Shown: positions 43,925 through 53,651, numbered from the stretch's first letter. The stretch: DNA of 64,000 nucleotides from Theionarchaea archaeon (GCA_018992685.1 JACVGT010000018.1:248001-312000), one strand, 5' to 3'. A program made the numbers and translations. The notes: generated by a model from the sequence alone, not told the origin.

Positions 43925-44983
43925 TTATGCAGAATTGGAGACCTGCTGCATCCTGCTGCTGACCTCATCCAGTTCAGCTACGTCTGTCCTGGTAAGACTC
44001 CATCCCAGAGCTCCTGCGTTTTCTAGAGCCTGCTTTTCGTTCTTTACGCCTACAATGGGGACTGCTCCCTTGCATATGACCCAGTTCAAAGCCACTTGTG
44101 CAGGCGTCTTGTGATGTGCTGCGGCAATGTCCCTCAGCACGTCCACGAGATGTTGAATCTGAATGATCTCGTGAGGTCCATACTGGCATGCCTTTGCTGC
44201 AGAACACGATGGCATGGCCAGAGAATATGCGTAAAGGGCCAGGCGCTCTCTCAGACTGAACTTGTGCACAGGAGGGTTTTCTGCAGTATATTTGCCTGTC
44301 AAGACTCCCATTGCCAAAGGACTGTAAGCGATGAGAGTGATACCCTGCCGGCGGGCCACGTTGAGCAACTCCGTGTACTCTGGCTCACGACTGAGGAGGC
44401 TGAATTCCACCTGGTTCGAAGAAAGACTCATTCCTCGTTCTGAGAACAAATCTGCAGCCTGGAGCATCTGATGCTGGCCACAGTTAGAAATGCCCACGGC
44501 TCTGGCTTTTCCCATCTCCAGAGCCTCAATCAGTGAATCCATCCAGGCCTCAAAAGAAACTGGAGGAAAGTGTTTATGAAACTGATAGAGATCAACCCTC
44601 TCCATATCTAATCGATTCAGACTATTCTCCAGGGCCGCAAGCAGGCTGGACCTTCGCAATCGCCAGGGAGATGGCAAGAACTTTGTACCAATCACTAGTG
44701 GCTCAGGACATGTGTGTGCGAACTGTCCCAGCAGCCGTTCTGCCTGTCCCCATCCATAGGCTTCTGCTGTATCAAAGAAGGTAATACCCTTTTCCACACA
44801 CACCCTGAATGCAGTCTCCAGGTCCTGTCTGGTATAGCTCTGGCCGTATCCCCAGATCATGTGGTCACCCCAGGACCAGGTTCCAATGCCCAGTGGAGAC
44901 ATTACAATGTCAGTCCTACCGAGCTGGACACAAGGAACGTCTGGTTTCCCAGGTTGACTCCTTTCGGCTGGTGTCGTCCTCAT
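43925..44983 (-). CDS. Aldo/keto reductase
   Basis: 352 residues, (beta/alpha)8 NADPH oxidoreductase. The catalytic tetrad is visible: FFDTAEAYGWG (Asp, Tyr), VIGTKF (Lys) and DLYQFHKH (His). NADP-binding SPLAMGVLTGKY and VPIVGVKNEKQALENAGALG are near the C-terminus. Start ATG 44983 follows AGGAGGGAC. It lies 8 bp from the convergent Clp1 gene. The substrate is unknown. Confidence 0.92.
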   Translation of the reverse strand: MRTTPAERSQPGKPDVPCVQLGRTDIVMSPLGIGTWSWGDHMIWGYGQSYTRQDLETAFRVCVEKGITFFDTAEAYGWGQAERLLGQFAHTCPEPLVIGTKFLPSPWRLRRSSLLAALENSLNRLDMERVDLYQFHKHFPPVSFEAWMDSLIEALEMGKARAVGISNCGQHQMLQAADLFSERGMSLSSNQVEFSLLSREPEYTELLNVARRQGITLIAYSPLAMGVLTGKYTAENPPVHKFSLRERLALYAYSLAMPSCSAAKACQYGPHEIIQIQHLVDVLRDIAAAHHKTPAQVALNWVICKGAVPIVGVKNEKQALENAGALGWSLTRTDVAELDEVSSRMQQVSNSA

Positions 44984-45014
44984 TTCTTGTCCCTCCTTCT
45001 AACAGGATCTCTTC

Positions 45015-45653
45015 CTAGGTTCTTTCAACAGGGACTTTGGGAACTCTGAACACGTCGAACTTGTCTCCCATGGCCCGACACTCGATTTCCTGTATATCAA
45101 AGGTGTGTCCAGTAATCCACTCCATAAGGTACTGAAGTCTTCCCACACACGTTGCACACATGGGTGTATCAGACGTAATCCCTTTGCTCTCAAAATTGTC
45201 CTTATCGATGAGCAGGAAGCAGGTTTCCTCTTCTCTGACCTCCATACGGGGGCTGTACTCTGGAGAAGGCTGCCTTCGATCATATTCCTCTGCGAATTTT
45301 CCCAGGGCAAGACTGATACGCTTCTTCCCAGGGACAAAGCGAGTGGAAAGTTTGAGTGCTTTCGAAATGGTGGGGCGTTTTGTGACACCGATACGAATGA
45401 ATTCTTTCCCGATACGCAGCTGAAGGCTGCGGGCACCTTTTCGACCAAAGAGTTCAAGAAGAGCAAGATATAATCCGTGAAGATCCTCAAGAGGAATCTC
45501 AAGGTTGTCATTGTCCGGTGGAGGAGATGTAATATACTGTTCCAGGTGGGCAAAGTTCAATAATGATTTTACCCCATTGACTCCAATAACACTCTCCAGC
45601 GTTTCCAGCCACAGCTTTAGAGTTATGTTATCAGTTTTTGCTTCTTCGGGCAC
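45015..45653 (-). CDS. V4R-like small-ligand-binding protein
   Basis: 212 residues. The C-terminal half resembles the V4R/4-vinyl-reductase fold: EETCFLLIDKDNFESKG, PMCATCVGRLQYLMEWITGHTFDIQEIECRAMGDKFDVFRV, with Cys in the place of the usual metal or ligand Cys. V4R proteins bind hydrocarbons or tetrapyrroles and act as sensors, or as BchJ-like chaperones. The start is GTG 45653 after GAGGTGAAAATCT. The TATA box is probably AACCTTTTATG (~45795), giving a leader of about 115 nt. Function is not established. Confidence 0.6.
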   Translation of the reverse strand: MPEEAKTDNITLKLWLETLESVIGVNGVKSLLNFAHLEQYITSPPPDNDNLEIPLEDLHGLYLALLELFGRKGARSLQLRIGKEFIRIGVTKRPTISKALKLSTRFVPGKKRISLALGKFAEEYDRRQPSPEYSPRMEVREEETCFLLIDKDNFESKGITSDTPMCATCVGRLQYLMEWITGHTFDIQEIECRAMGDKFDVFRVPKVPVERT

Positions 45654-46072
45654 AGATTTTCACCTCGTTAATGCTTCTGGCTCATGACCCTGTTGAAGAG
45701 ATGAGCTCCTATTCCGTCTGACCGCTCGTCCCATGTCCTTCCTCCTCCCAAGATGACCAAGCGATCGACCTGTGCTATTGTTACGCAATAACATAAAAGG
45801 TTATCTATCAAACGACAGGTTGATGCTAAGATTTCGTCCTCTTGCCGTAGATATCTGAGCTACACGAAAGAAAATCCAGTTTCTCCGGAAACTCATGGAA
45901 CTACGACGATTTCTGATCTGTTCACTTCATTGCCTGAAATATTGCCCGGAATTCAACAGGGAGATGGCCCTAGTTCATCAGTGTTCCCCCTCAGGGATAC
46001 GATGTCACCTGAGCTTCACGTTCAGAGCAGTCTTATGACATTACGTGCATCTCATGAAGATCAAGAACTGGA
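45654..46072. other. About 420 bp intergenic
   Basis: It contains the probable minus-strand TATA box near 45795 and a short inverted repeat ATTG-TTACG-CAAT (~45777-45789). A 60-codon plus-strand frame (45930-46112) runs into the Fe-ADH gene from the opposite side and is not called. Confidence 0.35.
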
Positions 46073-47206
46073 CTACTGGCTTGCAGCAGTCAAGATCTCC
46101 AGGCACCCTTGAATATCAACTTTTCGAGGATTTGAATCATTAGAATTGTTTTGAACAGATCTCCGGGCAATCTCTGGAAAATCATCCTCGGGAATATGCA
46201 GACTGGAAAAGGGAGGAATACACAATTCCTGTGACAGGGATTGTATCTTCTGGACAAGAGCTCTTGCAGCACGTGTGTCATTGGGATCTGTGACTCCTAA
46301 TGCTCGAGCAATAGATGCATATCTTTCTTCTGAGACAGAAAGGTTGTATCCCATTACCACAGGGAGGAACATGGAATTCGCCACACCATGAGGTACATCA
46401 TACAGCCCGCCAATTGTTTCAGCTATGCAGTGTACTGCTCCCACGTCACTGTTCCCGAAGGCCATCCCTGCCAGCGTACTTCCCATCATCATGGATTCTC
46501 GTCCTTCTCTCTGAGATTGGTTCCTGTAGACAGCAAGAAGAGAACCAGAGATGAGAGTTATGGCTTCCAAGGCCAACGCATCTGTGATTACCGTCCGCGG
46601 AATCACTGTGTACGCTTCCACCGCATGGGTTAGGGCATCCATTCCAGTGGAGGCAATGAGTGGCTGAGGGAGAGAACACAGCACGTCAGGATCAACAAGG
46701 GCTATCCCGGGATACATGTCAGGACCCTTTATGCTCATTTTGAACCGTCTCCTGACGTCAGTGATAACAGATACCCATGTCACTTCGCTTCCTGTGCCGC
46801 AGGTTGTGGGAATGGCTATCATGGGGAGAGGAGGATTCTTGTATTTCTGTCTGCCTTCATAGTCTTCAATTGAACCAGGGTTGGTACCAAGCAGAGCAAC
46901 AGCTTTGGCTGCATCCAGGGAACTTCCTCCGCCCATTCCAATGACAAGGTCAGGGTGGAGCGAGCGGACTACTTCACCTCCTGCGTTGATGGTGGTGGAT
47001 TTGGGATTCGGTTCTACAGAGTCGAATGTATCCACATGAAAGGAATTCTCGAGTTGGGAAAAGACGGGTTCTGCAATGCCAGAGGAGATTATTCCTTTGT
47101 CTGTCACAATCAGAAGAGTAGAAGCACTCATATCTTTGATAATGGCGTTCAGTTGAGAAAGAACTCCACATCCGAACACAATCTTTGTTGGCATATGGAA
47201 CTGCAT
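46073..47206 (-). CDS. Iron-containing alcohol dehydrogenase (group III)
   Basis: 377 residues. NAD(P)-binding GMGGGSSLDAAKAVALL (~90-106), and metal ligands in IASTGMDALTHAVEAY (Asp, His), GAVHCIAETIGGLYDVPHG (two His). It interconverts alcohols and aldehydes/ketones. Start ATG 47206 sits after GAGGTGACGCGC; an in-frame GTG three codons earlier overlaps the SD and is rejected. A single gene. The substrate is unknown. Confidence 0.93.
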   Translation of the reverse strand: MQFHMPTKIVFGCGVLSQLNAIIKDMSASTLLIVTDKGIISSGIAEPVFSQLENSFHVDTFDSVEPNPKSTTINAGGEVVRSLHPDLVIGMGGGSSLDAAKAVALLGTNPGSIEDYEGRQKYKNPPLPMIAIPTTCGTGSEVTWVSVITDVRRRFKMSIKGPDMYPGIALVDPDVLCSLPQPLIASTGMDALTHAVEAYTVIPRTVITDALALEAITLISGSLLAVYRNQSQREGRESMMMGSTLAGMAFGNSDVGAVHCIAETIGGLYDVPHGVANSMFLPVVMGYNLSVSEERYASIARALGVTDPNDTRAARALVQKIQSLSQELCIPPFSSLHIPEDDFPEIARRSVQNNSNDSNPRKVDIQGCLEILTAASQ

Positions 47207-47380
47207 GCGCGTCACCTCATCTAGTAACCCTGGGATACTAAAGAAAGTTTCTCTCCACTACAGGAATGAACGAGAAAGGGGTGCCCGGTTGGATAGTGTA
47301 GGGAGTCATAGAAGTGAATAAGGAAAAAAAAGGATCAGCAGGTTGAGTGCTGGTGGTTTCCCAAGAACACCAGAATCCTG

Positions 47381-47782
47381 CTAGGTTCCCTTTTTCAGAA
47401 ATTTCGACCTTTTGAGATACAGGAAGCCAATCGATATGACAGGCACAACGAAGCCGATGGCTGCTGTTTTCTGTATTGTGTAACCCCAGATATCAAAGAC
47501 GATCGTTACAGCACCGATCAAGAGGATCGCCCAGAATCCCCACTTTTTTCCCCGCCACAGTCCATATGCTGCAAAAAGCCCTGAAATTCCCAAAAAGAAG
47601 AACATCGCATGGAGCACAAGAGCTGTCGCCGCAGAAACAGGTACATCCAGAAATTGGTCAATTCCTCCTGAGAGACCGGCACCTGCAAATAGGAGCCTGC
47701 CGCAAGCCTGCAGAAAATTGAGAAGAGAGACCAAGAGACGGCTTTTCCCTGTGTTTTCAACGTTTTTCACATTTGTTTTCAT
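47381..47782 (-). CDS. Small four-helix membrane protein
   Basis: 133 residues with four hydrophobic segments (~14-36, 52-72, 82-100, 108-124). GLWRGKKWGFWAILLIG between helices 2 and 3 is like DoxX/DUF2127-type membrane proteins. A basic tail follows (KRSKFLKKGT). Function unknown. The single gene starts at ATG 47782; no clear SD. Confidence 0.65.
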   Translation of the reverse strand: MKTNVKNVENTGKSRLLVSLLNFLQACGRLLFAGAGLSGGIDQFLDVPVSAATALVLHAMFFFLGISGLFAAYGLWRGKKWGFWAILLIGAVTIVFDIWGYTIQKTAAIGFVVPVISIGFLYLKRSKFLKKGT

Positions 47783-48060
47783 TCACGTCACCCTGTGTGT
47801 CTTTCAACAGTAGGTGTAAGGGAATCCATCTTTAAAAGGATTCGTGGAACGGGGGTCGGCGACGATTTCTTGTACAGGAGAACCCTCCTTCATGATATCA
47901 CGACTTTGGGCAGCCCGAGATAAGAAAGAAAAGGGAAAATAGTGAAAGAGAACAAGGCGGCTCTAGTCGATCTAGTGGCTGCTTCTGCCTCGGACTGGAA
48001 CCCTGCAGCGGTCTGAACGTAGCTGAACCCCACAGCGTAAGATCAGCTCTGGAGGGACTG
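47783..48060. other. About 280 bp with no gene seen
   Basis: The region lies between two minus-strand genes. No ORF with a plausible start, no tRNA and no clear hairpin were found. Confidence 0.3.
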
Positions 48061-49689
48061 TCAGGTGAGCATTTTGATCTTGTTGTCAAATACTTCTTCA
48101 AAAAAGGCAAGTGGCATGGTTCCTTCGTACAACATAGTGTCATGGAAGAACTTGTCAGTAAATGATGAACCCATCTTGGCTTTCACTCGTCCTTTCAGGT
48201 CCTTCAAAAGGTTCTTTCCAAGGAGGTACGATAAGGGATACGTGGGTAACATTGAGTACCATGTGACTTCACCCTGCGCTGCTGGCCGTTCCATACCAAA
48301 GTCCATCAGAAAAGCTACTGCCTCATCAAATCCCATCTCACCACGTGACAGGCTCACATCAACAATGATGCGGACAGCCCTCCACAGGACATCCCTCGAC
48401 TGAATGAATTGGAGTTCTAGTGTGTCACAGAATCCCAGGTTCATCATCAATTCTTCACAATAGTGTGCCCAACCCTCAACCATTTCAGGACCGCTACATA
48501 CCATTTTTGCATCGAACCCTGAAATCAGGGCCCATCTTACTTTGTCAGGATGCGTGCAGCTGGAAAACAGCTGGACATGATGGCCAGGATATCCCTCATG
48601 GACACACCCATTAACTATGAATGGTTCATTATGCTCTCTCAGAAACGCTGGATCATCATGAGGGGTAACACGCAGATATCCCACGCGTTCATCTCCAACC
48701 ACAGGAGCCGGGAAACATGCTGCCAAAGGAAGGATGTGTCTCATATGGACAGGCATGACATCGACTTCGTATTGTTCGCCTTCAGGAAGGGTTAGAACGT
48801 CATTATCGACAATGAACTGTCTGCTCTTTTTCACGTACGTACGGTACAGTTCCAGGATATCCTCGAACGTGGGAGGATGTCCCTCTTTTATGAAATTCGT
48901 TACATATTCACTGGATTCTCCTGGAGCGATTCTTGATGCCAGTTCAGCCAGTCTGTTCTTCTCCTCGTGGTACCATTTCCAGCCGAGGGCTAGAATTTGA
49001 TCTCCTGTATAAGGCAGCTTCCGCAGTGATAATAGGGTATCATAGTCTTTCCTACTGATAACCCAGGATGCTCCTGATGGCGACAATCCTTTCAGGAAGG
49101 CACTGTGTTCTCCGATATGTTCTTCAACGGTACGTGCCCGTTCTTCTATCTCTTCAGCATCTCGTGAAGGAATTTCTTTTGAGGCTGCCTCGATAATATT
49201 CTGTAAGAGTAGGATGAGTCTTTCTGCTGACTTAACGGCCACATCCTGCCAGAAGGGGACGGGCGTAATGACACGCGTTCTGAATTCGGTTATGAACTGA
49301 GGAGATCTCTCTAACCTGGCCAGTATGGGGTAGAACCGGTCGGGGGTTCTCCTTGTGAACAGAGCAGTCAGGGCATCAGAGACCTGAAGGGCACAATCGG
49401 GATTTTTCTTGTAGTGCTGTAACACTTCATCTATGAAAAGAGATATCTTCAGTTGATGAATAGCCAATCTCCTGGTTATTCTGTCATCAAAGCTCATCTG
49501 AGACTCATTAAGATCCTCAAATTGATGTAAAAATTCTCTATCCTGTTCAATATGTTTCTCATAGTCAGTAAGTGTTCCAGAAGGCATTAGTGTATCGTAT
49601 TCAGTATATCCCAGGAGGGATGCTGAGAAGGGAAATCGCTCAAGGCGGGTCTTGAAAAAACCTTCCTCGATTTCTTTGAGATGATTCAT
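48061..49689 (-). CDS. DUF885-family metallopeptidase-like protein
   Basis: 542 residues. The HExxxGHH motif CVHEGYPGHHVQLF (~345-358) and the downstream Glu region MVEGWAHYCEELM (~385-397) are the zinc-site signature of DUF885, which is related to M32/M3-like carboxy- and oligopeptidases. No signal peptide, so cytosolic. TATA CCTTTAAATG (~49716) is about 27 nt before ATG 49689, hence leaderless. The peptide substrate is unknown. High family confidence. Confidence 0.88.
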   Translation of the reverse strand: MNHLKEIEEGFFKTRLERFPFSASLLGYTEYDTLMPSGTLTDYEKHIEQDREFLHQFEDLNESQMSFDDRITRRLAIHQLKISLFIDEVLQHYKKNPDCALQVSDALTALFTRRTPDRFYPILARLERSPQFITEFRTRVITPVPFWQDVAVKSAERLILLLQNIIEAASKEIPSRDAEEIEERARTVEEHIGEHSAFLKGLSPSGASWVISRKDYDTLLSLRKLPYTGDQILALGWKWYHEEKNRLAELASRIAPGESSEYVTNFIKEGHPPTFEDILELYRTYVKKSRQFIVDNDVLTLPEGEQYEVDVMPVHMRHILPLAACFPAPVVGDERVGYLRVTPHDDPAFLREHNEPFIVNGCVHEGYPGHHVQLFSSCTHPDKVRWALISGFDAKMVCSGPEMVEGWAHYCEELMMNLGFCDTLELQFIQSRDVLWRAVRIIVDVSLSRGEMGFDEAVAFLMDFGMERPAAQGEVTWYSMLPTYPLSYLLGKNLLKDLKGRVKAKMGSSFTDKFFHDTMLYEGTMPLAFFEEVFDNKIKMLT

Positions 49690-50188
49690 GCTTCTGTGTG
49701 CCTTGTTTCAACATTTAAAGGTACCTTTTGAGATTCATGTAATTCCAGTTGCAGGAGAATATCTCAAAGACACTCTTGAACCTTTACGTTTGATGAACGT
49801 TAAACCCAAAGTCTTTTTCAATCTGAACCTCGTATCAACCACGTGTACCCCTCTATTTTGACATCTCCATGCACGATCTAACGATATGAAAAGCACGGAA
49901 TGTGGCTATCCGATCGATGTAGCTTAAGAATATCGGTCATTCAAACGCTTTCGGGTGAGATACTGCAAGACCGAGCGAATATACTAATACAATCTAATGA
50001 AAGAGCTCGCTGAACGCGGTTTACTTCTAAATCAATGCAATGCATCTTTTTGGAGAAGGTTACAAAAATTCTCATCCCAAATTACTTATAATTTGCCACA
50101 AGAGAAAAGGATGACAATCCAGAAGCGAAATTGTCCCAAGAGATGAAGAGAACGTGAAATAGTGAGATCACATGAGCAGGTGAGTCAA
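49690..50188. other. Divergent intergenic region, about 500 bp
   Basis: It holds the minus-strand TATA for DUF885 and a plus-strand ATTACTTATAAT (~50082-50093) for the permease, with SD AGGTGAG before ATG 50189. The middle 300 bp contains no gene I can support. Confidence 0.4.
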
Positions 50189-51172
50189 ATGGGAATGAAG
50201 GAATATATCATAAAAAGGATACTATTGGTAATTCCCATTGTGATGGGAATCTCATTCATCGTTTTTGTGTTAATGTATTCTTTGCCGGGAGATCCCATCG
50301 ATGTCATTTATGGGATAACACGTGGAATGAGTCGTGAGCAGATACTTCATATCAAGGAAATCTACGGATTTGATAGACCATGGTATATCCAGTATTTGTG
50401 CTGGCTCAGGGAATTTGCATCAGGAAACCTCGGGTTCTCACTCTTATCGGGAAGACCTGCCTCTGAAGAAATCATGATGAGAATCCCCAATACTTTAGCA
50501 TATCAAGTGAGTGCTTTGATTCTTTCTATAGCTCTGGCTGTACCAGCAGGTGTTGTATCTGCGGTTAAGCAGTACTCGAAAATCGACAACGTTGTCATGA
50601 CAGGTGCTCTGCTGGGTGTTTCATTTCCCATATTCTTTTTGGGGTTGCTGCTGATCTTTCTGTTTGCCTTGGTACTGAAATGGTTTCCCAGTGGAGGGGC
50701 GCACTCGGTACAATACCTGGGAAAAGACGTTCCACAGACTTTCAGCTACTATCTCGACTACCTCAAACACATGACATTACCCACCCTTACACTAGCTGTT
50801 GCGACAACTGCATATACTGCACGACTGGTGAGGTCCTCAATGCTCAGCGTCTTACGGGAGGATTACATAATAACGGCACGCTCAAAAGGGCTGAAAGAAC
50901 GAATAGTAATCTATAAGCATGCATTGAAAAATGCAATGCTTCCGGTCATCACTGTCATTGGATTGAGGCTTGCATTTACCATTGCTGGAGCACCCATAAC
51001 TGAAACAGTGTTTTCCTGGCCTGGGCTCGGCAAGTATTTTGTCTACGCTATACAGCGCAGAGAGTACTTCATCGTTATTGGAGTGACTATTGTCTTGGCA
51101 ATTCTTATCATGGTGGCGAACATTCTAATTGACATCTCCTATAGATGGTTGGACCCGAGGGTAACGCTTTAG
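50189..51172 (+). CDS. dppB: Dipeptide/oligopeptide ABC transporter permease (orphan)
   Basis: 327 residues with six hydrophobic segments. It matches DppB/OppB: KRILLVIPIVMGISFIVFVLMYSLPGDP at the N-terminus, YTARLVRSSMLSVLREDYIITARSKGLKERIVIYKHALKNAMLPVI (EAA loop) and APITETVFSWPGLGKYFVYAI. Start ATG 50189 is placed 8 nt after AGG of AGGTGAG; the GTG at 50162 lacks an SD. The partner permease, binding protein and ATPases that usually follow are missing, and the next gene is on the opposite strand, so this gene is isolated or the operon was lost. Confidence 0.92.
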   Translation: MGMKEYIIKRILLVIPIVMGISFIVFVLMYSLPGDPIDVIYGITRGMSREQILHIKEIYGFDRPWYIQYLCWLREFASGNLGFSLLSGRPASEEIMMRIPNTLAYQVSALILSIALAVPAGVVSAVKQYSKIDNVVMTGALLGVSFPIFFLGLLLIFLFALVLKWFPSGGAHSVQYLGKDVPQTFSYYLDYLKHMTLPTLTLAVATTAYTARLVRSSMLSVLREDYIITARSKGLKERIVIYKHALKNAMLPVITVIGLRLAFTIAGAPITETVFSWPGLGKYFVYAIQRREYFIVIGVTIVLAILIMVANILIDISYRWLDPRVTL

Positions 51173-51214
51173 ATACAGATGCTGACTCCTCAAAATGTTG
51201 GTTTCATGAGGTGT

Positions 51215-52156
51215 TCACCTGTCTATATAGTCAATGGGGCAGTAGAAAATGCCATGTCCATCATGGTAATCACTGATAATTCCCTGTTCTTTCAAATAGG
51301 ACATTATTTTAAACATTCTAAATTCTTTTGCAGGGTCTTTTGGATATCTGACATCTGCCAATAGGTAGTTTCCTATTTTGAAGAAAAGCGTAGAAGTAGG
51401 GAGATGAGAAAACAGGCCTACGATGTATTTTTCGTAGTGCGTTTGAAAACACATGGTAATGCTGCTGTAAATATCATATCCTCGGGGATAATAGCATGAC
51501 AGTATGGTACAATAGTCTCTTAGAGTTTTTTTCCATTCCAAATATTTTCTCCAGCTTATCGGAAATCTCTTTCTCAGGTTGCTGAAATTCTTCCTCAAGT
51601 CTTCGTAGAAGTAATGATACAGAATCCAATCTTCTTCATCCCATTGAGGGGATTGGGGTGTCACATCTAGGCAGGATCTTTCGATAGTTCCTCTCTGCTT
51701 CAATAGGGTGTCGATTGAATGAAAGGATTTTTCCCATGTAGTATTTTTGATGATGGGCGTAAAGATTTGTCCCAGGAGCCCTTCTCCTACTGTTCGTATG
51801 TATCCGGGGAATTCTCTAAAATCTGTTGGTTCATCGTATAGTGCAAGAACGTTCCAATCCCCCTGATAGACGGATAGATACGTTAATCCGGGATAGTCTG
51901 AACATTCGTTGAAGATTCTGTATTTGTCTTCGAACAAGAGAAGTGCCCCTCTTTTTTCTGAACTAGGCTTCAGGCGCGGTTTTGAGGGTGTGATCACCCC
52001 TTCTTCTTCAGCCTTGTGTGCATAGTTACTCACTGAGGTTACTGGACGGTTAACGAGCTTTGCCACTCTCTTGTTGGAAATCCAGGGATCATCGTATCTC
52101 AACTGGTAGATCTGATGCTTCAGATTTTGTATTTCCTCTTCGGAGAGTCTCGTCAT
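51215..52156 (-). CDS. HTH protein of unknown family
   Basis: 313 residues. An N-terminal helix-turn-helix (residues ~5-60: LKHQIYQLRYDDPWISNKRVAKLVNRPVTSVSNYAHKAEEEGVI) suggests DNA binding. The rest (~75-313) is unrecognised and mixed alpha/beta, rich in Tyr, Phe and Trp, with a late EFRMFKIMSYLKEQGII that may be a second winged helix. A degraded paralogue of its second half lies at 53652-53937 on the other strand, so the family is expanded locally. Base composition is AT-richer than neighbours. Function unknown, probably a regulator. Confidence 0.6.
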   Translation of the reverse strand: MTRLSEEEIQNLKHQIYQLRYDDPWISNKRVAKLVNRPVTSVSNYAHKAEEEGVITPSKPRLKPSSEKRGALLLFEDKYRIFNECSDYPGLTYLSVYQGDWNVLALYDEPTDFREFPGYIRTVGEGLLGQIFTPIIKNTTWEKSFHSIDTLLKQRGTIERSCLDVTPQSPQWDEEDWILYHYFYEDLRKNFSNLRKRFPISWRKYLEWKKTLRDYCTILSCYYPRGYDIYSSITMCFQTHYEKYIVGLFSHLPTSTLFFKIGNYLLADVRYPKDPAKEFRMFKIMSYLKEQGIISDYHDGHGIFYCPIDYIDR

Positions 52157-52445
52157 AATATCACCATGTAAGGTTGTGATGAGTTCCTAATCAAGTATTC
52201 TACAGCAAAAGGTAAAAAAGGGTTTGGTAAATCCCACTTGATGTGCCACACACTCTCATGCAATAGCGAATCTGGCTGATGTAGTTCCATCACTCTATTT
52301 CTTGAACTCTCATTCTGGTAAGATGTAATTCTCGAGCGACGTTAGAACTAAAGACTCATGAACTACAACCTGACTTTGAAGCAGGTCCATTTCTCACAGC
52401 AGGAGTACGTCTGATCACTAATACATCACGCTTCTCAAGCTGTGG
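52157..52445. other. About 290 bp with no gene seen
   Basis: AT-rich spacer upstream of the HTH gene (minus strand) and downstream of the DUF4367 gene. No convincing ORF, tRNA or repeat. Confidence 0.3.
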
Positions 52446-53006
52446 TTAGCACTGCATAGACTCCGCAATCTTGATCATCTCAACCATTACTGCTTCTTTA
52501 CCGCCCGAAAGATCAGCAATGAGAGAGATGGCCACGTTATCACAGTCCCAGCGAAGACTGTATGGGCCGGGAATTGAAAACCAGCCTTTGATCCCGTTCA
52601 CAGTGACTACTGTTTCGCCCGGATAAGGGTGATGCTCCTGTTCATCATTGTGCCATTCCGATAAGGTGATCCTTCTTCCATTCGAATCTTCATATATCAA
52701 TGTTATCTTGTCTTTACTCACATGAGCGCCCAGAAATGTGAAATCAGCGGGCAGATATTCTGGTTCAATTATTTCAAATGGAATCCCTTCCTGGGCCCTT
52801 TCGACACTTATGAGTTCATCCCGCATGACCAGCGATGGAGACGGTGTGTAACATGGCGCCAGAGAAGACTCTGGCATTCTCTTCACCAGTAAAGAGATAC
52901 TCACGATCAGGAAAATGCTAATTAGTCCAACGAACATCCATTTTACTTTCATGTCATACATCTCATGTCTTGATAACTCTTTGCTGCCGGTGGCTTCCAC
53001 ATGCAA
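52446..53006 (-). CDS. Membrane-anchored DUF4367-like protein
   Basis: 186 residues (or 168-171 if the internal ATGs at 52961/52952 are used). One N-terminal transmembrane helix (~24-42) followed by an extracytoplasmic DUF4367-like domain: FEIIEPEYLPADFTFLGAHV, ITLIYEDSNGRRITLSEW, VTVNGIKGWFSI and SLIADLSGGKEAVMVEMIKIAESM. DUF4367 occurs in anti-sigma-like and spore/surface proteins; here the role is unknown. It follows the frameshifted Cys-rich gene by 10 nt and is likely cotranscribed. The start is uncertain. Confidence 0.6.
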   Translation of the reverse strand: MHVEATGSKELSRHEMYDMKVKWMFVGLISIFLIVSISLLVKRMPESSLAPCYTPSPSLVMRDELISVERAQEGIPFEIIEPEYLPADFTFLGAHVSKDKITLIYEDSNGRRITLSEWHNDEQEHHPYPGETVVTVNGIKGWFSIPGPYSLRWDCDNVAISLIADLSGGKEAVMVEMIKIAESMQC

Positions 53007-53015
53007 GAAGGCATG

Positions 53016-53583
53016 TCAGTAAGGCCAATAAACGACCACTGCTTGTCCTTCCACATCATATCGTTGACCTACACAGTCGTTAAAGCCAGAATAGAAATCC
53101 ACTCCACAGTAGTACCAGTCTGTTGACGTTGGAAAGTCGTCGTAATCTGATCGCAAGTGGAAAACTCCATCTGACGGTGGACACGTGGGAGTTGAACTGC
53201 ATTCAGCATTAAACATTATCGAAACGTATCTATCATTGGCATCATCCCAGGCGAGGTGTTCTTGGTGAATGTCCGCGTAAATGCTACAGGAGGGATTGGT
53301 TTGTGTACATCCCGTTTCAGCACAGTCGTTGTCAGGATTTAGTGCCCAGTACCATGTATAACTACCGGTCCACACGTAAAACCAGGCATAGTAAGTCCCC
53401 TTCACTTTCAGACGTTCCTTGAACTTCCGATATTCTGGATCCAGGTGCCCCCCCGCCTGGCTTCACTTTCAGAATCTCCATTCTGGGATCGAGAGGTTCT
53501 GGTACATATATTGGCTTCATTTCCATGATTCTATGAATATTTTCATGAATCAATGCCTCAGGAACTTCTGCACGGATGATCAT
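53016..53583 (-). pseudogene. Cys/Trp-rich protein gene with a frameshift in a G7 run
   Basis: Two adjacent frames join into one protein if the seven-G run (C7 on the plus strand, 53448-53454) were six: ...KVKPGGG then HLDPEYRKFKERLKVKGTYY. Frame 1 starts at ATG 53583 behind GGAGGCGAT; frame 2 runs to 53016. The joined product, about 188 residues, has no signal peptide, an acidic N-terminus, and a C-terminal half rich in Trp/Tyr and Cys (CAETGCTQTNPSC, CSSTPTC, WYYCGVDFYSGFNDC). It may be a sequencing error, real decay or a phase-variable gene. Unrecognised family; it is followed by DUF4367. Confidence 0.65.
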
Positions 53584-53651
53584 TCTTATCGCCTCCATTT
53601 CTCTTATATTTATACTATTTAGTTAATGAAATATATAAACTTTGCGGATAG

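Noticed and set aside
45930-46112. 60-codon plus-strand ORF overlapping the Fe-ADH 3' end
   Set aside because: Shadow of the dehydrogenase end and AT-rich spacer; no start signals.
46073-47206. Fe-ADH as part of a mycofactocin-like system with the RiPP cluster
   Set aside because: It is 12 kb away, opposite in context, and the precursor resemblance to mycofactocin is weak.
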